From Nocardioides sp. SYSU D00038 (lineage in GTDB: Bacteria; Actinomycetota; Actinomycetes; Propionibacteriales; Nocardioidaceae), in the NCBI RefSeq assembly GCF_016924665.1, contig NZ_JAFFJT010000009.1:45709-109708 (forward strand): 64,000 bases of DNA, given 5' to 3'. Under the pieces are notes generated by a model. The model saw nothing but the letters and a program-made list of their open reading frames with translations. It ran no database searches and was not told the origin of the DNA. Shown here in pieces: positions 61,209 through 64,000 of this stretch (the first letter of the stretch is position 1; each line of letters starts with the position of its first letter). The position numbers and the translations under genes are program-made.

Positions 61209-61645
61209 GTGCGACGCCCTGGTCGGTCGGAGACATCGCGAAGCGGTTCGGCATCGCCACCCACGTGCTGCGGCACTGGGAGGACGTCGGGCTGCTCGAC
61301 CCGGCGCGCGACTCGGCCGGACGGCGGCGCTACGGTGACGCCGACGTCTACCGGGTCGCGGTGGTGCTGCGCAGCAAGGCGGCCGGCATGAGCCTGGAGC
61401 AGATCGCGGTCCTGCTCGACCAGGGCGCCGCCGACCGGCACCGGGTGCTCGAGGCCCACATCGCCGACCTCGACGCGCGGATGGCCGAGATGGAGCGGTC
61501 CCGCGAGATGACCGTGCACGCGCTGGAGTGCCGGGCCCACGACATCGCGACCTGTCCCGGCTTCAAGCGCCAGGTCCAGGACATCCTCGACGGCACCAGC
61601 GTCGAGTTCCCCTCTCCCCAGCACCGGCCCTGGCTGGTCCGCTGA
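61199..61645 (+). CDS. MerR-family regulator (divergent to the flavoprotein)
   Basis: A 148-aa regulator. The winged helix reads WSVGDIAKRFGIATHVLRHWEDVGLLDPARDSAGRRRY, followed by a long dimer helix. Two Cys lie in ALECRAHDIATCPGFKRQV and could sense oxidants or metal, but the SoxR CIGCGC cluster is absent. The operator palindrome covers its own start codon, so it probably limits its own expression while activating the oxidoreductase. Confidence 0.87.
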   Translation: MKSSATPWSVGDIAKRFGIATHVLRHWEDVGLLDPARDSAGRRRYGDADVYRVAVVLRSKAAGMSLEQIAVLLDQGAADRHRVLEAHIADLDARMAEMERSREMTVHALECRAHDIATCPGFKRQVQDILDGTSVEFPSPQHRPWLVR

Positions 61646-61702
61646 CGCGCCGCCGCGAGGTGCGTGCGACACCGCTGAGCGCAGCCGTGTAGAAGTGGGG
61701 CC

Positions 61703-63601
61703 ATGAAGTCTCGGGTCCCGGCCGCGCTGCTCGTCGTCCTCCTCACCGCCACGGCGTGCGACCTGCCGTTCGGCGACTCCGGTCCCGACCCCGACCCCAC
61801 CGTCGACGACCTCGCCGCGGCGCTGGCGGCGCGCGACCTCGCCGGCGTGCCGCTCGCCGTGGGCTCGGCCCAGGCGGCCACGACCGAGCTGGCCGAGATC
61901 ACCGAGGACCTCTCCGACATCCAGCCCGCGGTCGAGGTCGGCGACGTCACCGAGGGCGACGACGGCACGGCCACCGCGACCCTGACCTGGTCGTGGCCGG
62001 TGGTCGAGGGCGGCGACGCGTGGACCTACGACGTCGAGGCCGAGCTCACCGAGACCGGCGGGGAGTGGCAGGTTGTGTGGTCGCCCGCGCTGGTCGAGCC
62101 GAGCCTGGTCGAGGGCGAGCGGCTCCGGGTCAGCCGCACCACGCCCCAGCGCGGCGACATCACCGGCGCCCGCGGCGAGGTCGTCGTCACCGAGCGACCG
62201 GTGCTGCGGATCGGGCTCGACAAGCCGCAGGTGCCCGAGGGCGGGGTCGCCGCCTCCGCCCGGTCCCTGGCCCGGCTGGTCGGGGTCGACGCCGCCGACC
62301 TGGTGGCCCGCGCCGAGGCCGCCGGACCCAAGGCGTTCGTCGAGGCGATCACGTTCCGCCGCGACGACGTGCCGCCCGAGGTCGAGTCCGGCCTCGCCGC
62401 CATCCCGGGCGGGCGCGCGATCGGCGGCTACCTCGCGCTCGCCCCGACCAAGGACTTCGCCGCACCGATCCTCGGTCGCGTCGGCGAGGTCACCGCCGAG
62501 ATGGTCGAGGAGCAGCCGGAGACCTACCGGCCCGGTGACATCGCCGGCGTCTCCGGGCTCCAGGCGAGGTACGACGAGCGGCTGCGCGGCACCCCCGGCG
62601 TCGACGTCGAGGCGGTCTCGGGCAGCGCCGAGGAGCCTGGAGCAGCGCGGATGCTCTGGCAGGTCGAGGCCGTGGACGGCGAGCCGCTCGCCCTCTCGCT
62701 CTACGTCCGCCTGCAGAACCGGGCCGAGCAGGCACTCGCCGGGATCGGGCCGGGCAGCGCGCTGGTGGCGGTGCGGCCGAGTACCGGCGAGATCGTGGCA
62801 GCCGCCAACGGCCCCGGCAACGACGGCCAGAACCTCGCCACCTACGGCCGGTTCGCGCCTGGCTCGACGTTCAAGAGCGTCTCGGCCCTGGCCCTGCTGC
62901 GCGCCGGGCTCACGCCGGAGTCGGTCGTGTCGTGCCCGTCGCGGCTCGTGGTCGACGGCAAGCCGTTCAAGAACTACTCCGACTACCCCGCGAGCGCGCT
63001 CGGCCGGATCCCGTTGCGCACGGCGGTCGCCAACTCCTGCAACACCGCCTTCATCTCCCAGTCCGGCAAGGTCGAGGGCACCGCCCTCTACGACGCCGCG
63101 GTCTCGCTCGGCCTCGGGCTCGACCACGATCTCGGCTTCCCGGCGTACTTCGGTAGCGTCGAGCCGCCCACCTCCGAGACCGGCGCCGCGGCCGCCCTGA
63201 TCGGGCAGGGGACGGTGCTGGCCTCGCCGATGGTGATGGCGACCGTCATCGCCTCGGTGCAGCGCGGCGAGCTGGTGGTGCCGCGGATGGTCGAGGGGGT
63301 CGAGTCGACCAAGCCCGAGGGCGCGAAGCCGCTGTCGCGGAAGGAGGCCACGGCGCTGAGGGCGATGCTGCGGGCTGTGGTCACCGAGGGCAGCGGCCGG
63401 GGACTGGCCGACCTGCCGGGCCCACCGGTCATCGCCAAGACCGGGACCGCCGAGTTCGGCACCGGCCCCGACCTGCAGACCCACGCCTGGATGATCGCCG
63501 CGCAGGGCGACCTCGCCGTCGCGGTCTTCGTCGACGTGGGGGAGTCGGGGTCGCAGACCGCCGGCCCGGTGCTGGAGGCGTTCCTGCGGGCGGCGCGCTG
63601 A
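61703..63601 (+). CDS. Penicillin-binding protein (lipoprotein, MecA-like class B)
   Basis: A 632-aa cell-wall transpeptidase. The signal peptide ends in a lipobox-like LTATACD, so it may be lipid-anchored. Residues about 30-150 form an NTF2-like MecA-N domain, then a dimerisation region. Transpeptidase motifs are SXXK in GSTFKSV (Ser388), SCN at about 445 and KTGTAEF at about 579. It cross-links peptidoglycan at the outer face of the membrane. It may have low beta-lactam affinity, as other MecA-N proteins do; this is inference. Confidence 0.9.
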   Translation: MKSRVPAALLVVLLTATACDLPFGDSGPDPDPTVDDLAAALAARDLAGVPLAVGSAQAATTELAEITEDLSDIQPAVEVGDVTEGDDGTATATLTWSWPVVEGGDAWTYDVEAELTETGGEWQVVWSPALVEPSLVEGERLRVSRTTPQRGDITGARGEVVVTERPVLRIGLDKPQVPEGGVAASARSLARLVGVDAADLVARAEAAGPKAFVEAITFRRDDVPPEVESGLAAIPGGRAIGGYLALAPTKDFAAPILGRVGEVTAEMVEEQPETYRPGDIAGVSGLQARYDERLRGTPGVDVEAVSGSAEEPGAARMLWQVEAVDGEPLALSLYVRLQNRAEQALAGIGPGSALVAVRPSTGEIVAAANGPGNDGQNLATYGRFAPGSTFKSVSALALLRAGLTPESVVSCPSRLVVDGKPFKNYSDYPASALGRIPLRTAVANSCNTAFISQSGKVEGTALYDAAVSLGLGLDHDLGFPAYFGSVEPPTSETGAAAALIGQGTVLASPMVMATVIASVQRGELVVPRMVEGVESTKPEGAKPLSRKEATALRAMLRAVVTEGSGRGLADLPGPPVIAKTGTAEFGTGPDLQTHAWMIAAQGDLAVAVFVDVGESGSQTAGPVLEAFLRAAR

Positions 63602-63609
63602 AAAAGTCG

Positions 63610-63621
63610 TACGGTGCGGGC
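63610..63621 (+). promoter_or_regulatory. Leaderless -10 before the L7/L12-like gene
   Basis: TACGGT (63610-63615) lies six bases before the ATG at 63622, with no ribosome binding site in between. Confidence 0.5.
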
Positions 63622-63927
63622 ATGAGCGACGACGACCTCCGGATGGCCCTGTACGAGCTGCAGCAGCGGGTGGCTGCCCTGGAGGCGCAGGTCGCCCGGA
63701 TGCCGGGCGGCGAGCCCCCGATGCCGGTGCCACCCCCGACCTCCTCGGCCCTCGCCGACGTGCTGCCGCCCCCGCCGGCCCACCCCGGCATGGACGCCGA
63801 GACCGCCGCGCTCGTGCAGCAGGGCAACGACATCCGGGCCATCAAGCGCTGGCGCGAGCTCACCGGCCTCGGCCTCGCCGAGGCCAAGGCCGCGATCGAC
63901 GACTACAAGCGCGAGACGGGCCGGTAG
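63622..63927 (+). CDS. Ribosomal L7/L12 C-terminal-like protein
   Basis: A 101-aa protein. The N-terminal coiled coil (YELQQRVAALEAQVARM) is followed by a Pro-rich linker and a region like the ribosomal L7/L12 C-terminal domain (DIRAIKRWRELTGLGLAEAKAAIDDYKRE). Such actinobacterial proteins are not the ribosomal stalk itself; their role is unknown. The true L7/L12 is longer and acidic. Confidence 0.8.
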   Translation: MSDDDLRMALYELQQRVAALEAQVARMPGGEPPMPVPPPTSSALADVLPPPPAHPGMDAETAALVQQGNDIRAIKRWRELTGLGLAEAKAAIDDYKRETGR

Positions 63928-64000
63928 CCCGCCGGGGGGGGGGGGGGGGGGGGGGCGGCGCCGGGCGGCGGCCGCCGGGGCCCCGGCCCCGGCCGGGGGG
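63928..64000. other. All-G/C end of the sequence with a run of 22 G
   Basis: After the TAG of the last gene there is not a single A or T for 73 bases. Positions 63934-63955 are all G, followed by GC-only blocks. This is most likely a sequencing or assembly artefact at a contig end and should not be trusted as biology. Confidence 0.8.

Noticed and set aside
61205..63733. 842-codon open frame on the minus strand
   Set aside because: Antisense to the MerR and penicillin-binding protein genes, with low-complexity composition. The sense frames have clear motifs (STFK, SCN, KTGT).

Overview
The window is very GC-rich (well above 70% by eye), uses many GTG starts, is full of 4-bp ATGA/GTGA stop/start overlaps, and carries typical actinobacterial families: split lycopene cyclase, KstR-like operators, a CYP136-type P450 neighbourhood, a DUF222-HNH gene, a BTAD regulator and a class E sortase. 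It fits a chromosomal segment of a Nocardioides-like actinobacterium (Nocardioidaceae is my inference). It starts inside a carotenoid gene and ends in an all-G/C stretch with 22 consecutive G that looks like a contig-end artefact.

Layout. 1-3922: carotenoid genes (cruF, truncated by the window edge; crtA; a YihY membrane protein; the split cyclase crtYc/crtYd; a GGPP synthase). 4167-5406: small membrane proteins and an isochorismatase-like hydrolase. 5740-10157: phenylacetyl-CoA epoxidase operon paaABCDE, a TetR operator, and a convergent TetR gene. 10198-20092: two amine-type flavin oxidoreductases, an MFS and an APC transporter, a MASE1-like histidine kinase, a TetR gene with its own palindrome, and small membrane proteins. 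20097-23307: lower homogentisate/tyrosine pathway (hmgA, divergent fahA-iclR). 23225-28577: a cell-envelope block of a secreted CARDB-like protein, a membrane-anchored beta-propeller and a polytopic membrane protein in one operon, divergent from a sortase. 29397-34368: acyl-CoA synthetase behind a KstR-type motif, then TetR / CYP136-like P450 / SDR. 34776-35996: DUF222-HNH gene. 36256-41097: YCII-ECF42 sigma pair, M3 peptidase, PadR-DUF1707 pair. 41101-44609: two-component system with an ABC exporter. 44683-53487: nucleotidyltransferase, MerR-thioredoxin, acyl-CoA dehydrogenase, F420-type LLM oxidoreductase, GNAT, YceI, and an SRPBCC-hemerythrin-thioredoxin-fold operon. 53475-63927: BTAD regulator, a 43-aa miniprotein, DEAD-box helicase, hydrolase, disulfide-type flavoprotein with divergent MerR, a penicillin-binding protein and an L7/L12-like protein.

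Two repeat families occupy most of the long intergenic gaps. Family A (seven blocks) is built of inverted units bounded by GCTGGT(T/C)GAGG and its complement, and in two places it supplies the stop codon of the adjacent gene. Family B pairs a GGTTTCCCCGG hairpin with CTCGGCC(G/A)GAAC boxes. Many genes appear leaderless: a NANNNT -10 hexamer sits 6-7 nt before the start codon, often inside a palindromic operator.

I saw no tRNA or rRNA gene, CRISPR array, phage module or classical IS transposase. No wholly new system is proven. The best candidates for follow-up are the SRPBCC-hemerythrin-Cys-less thioredoxin operon beside the BTAD regulator, the CARDB/propeller/polytopic membrane operon, the two repeat families, and the 43-aa miniprotein.
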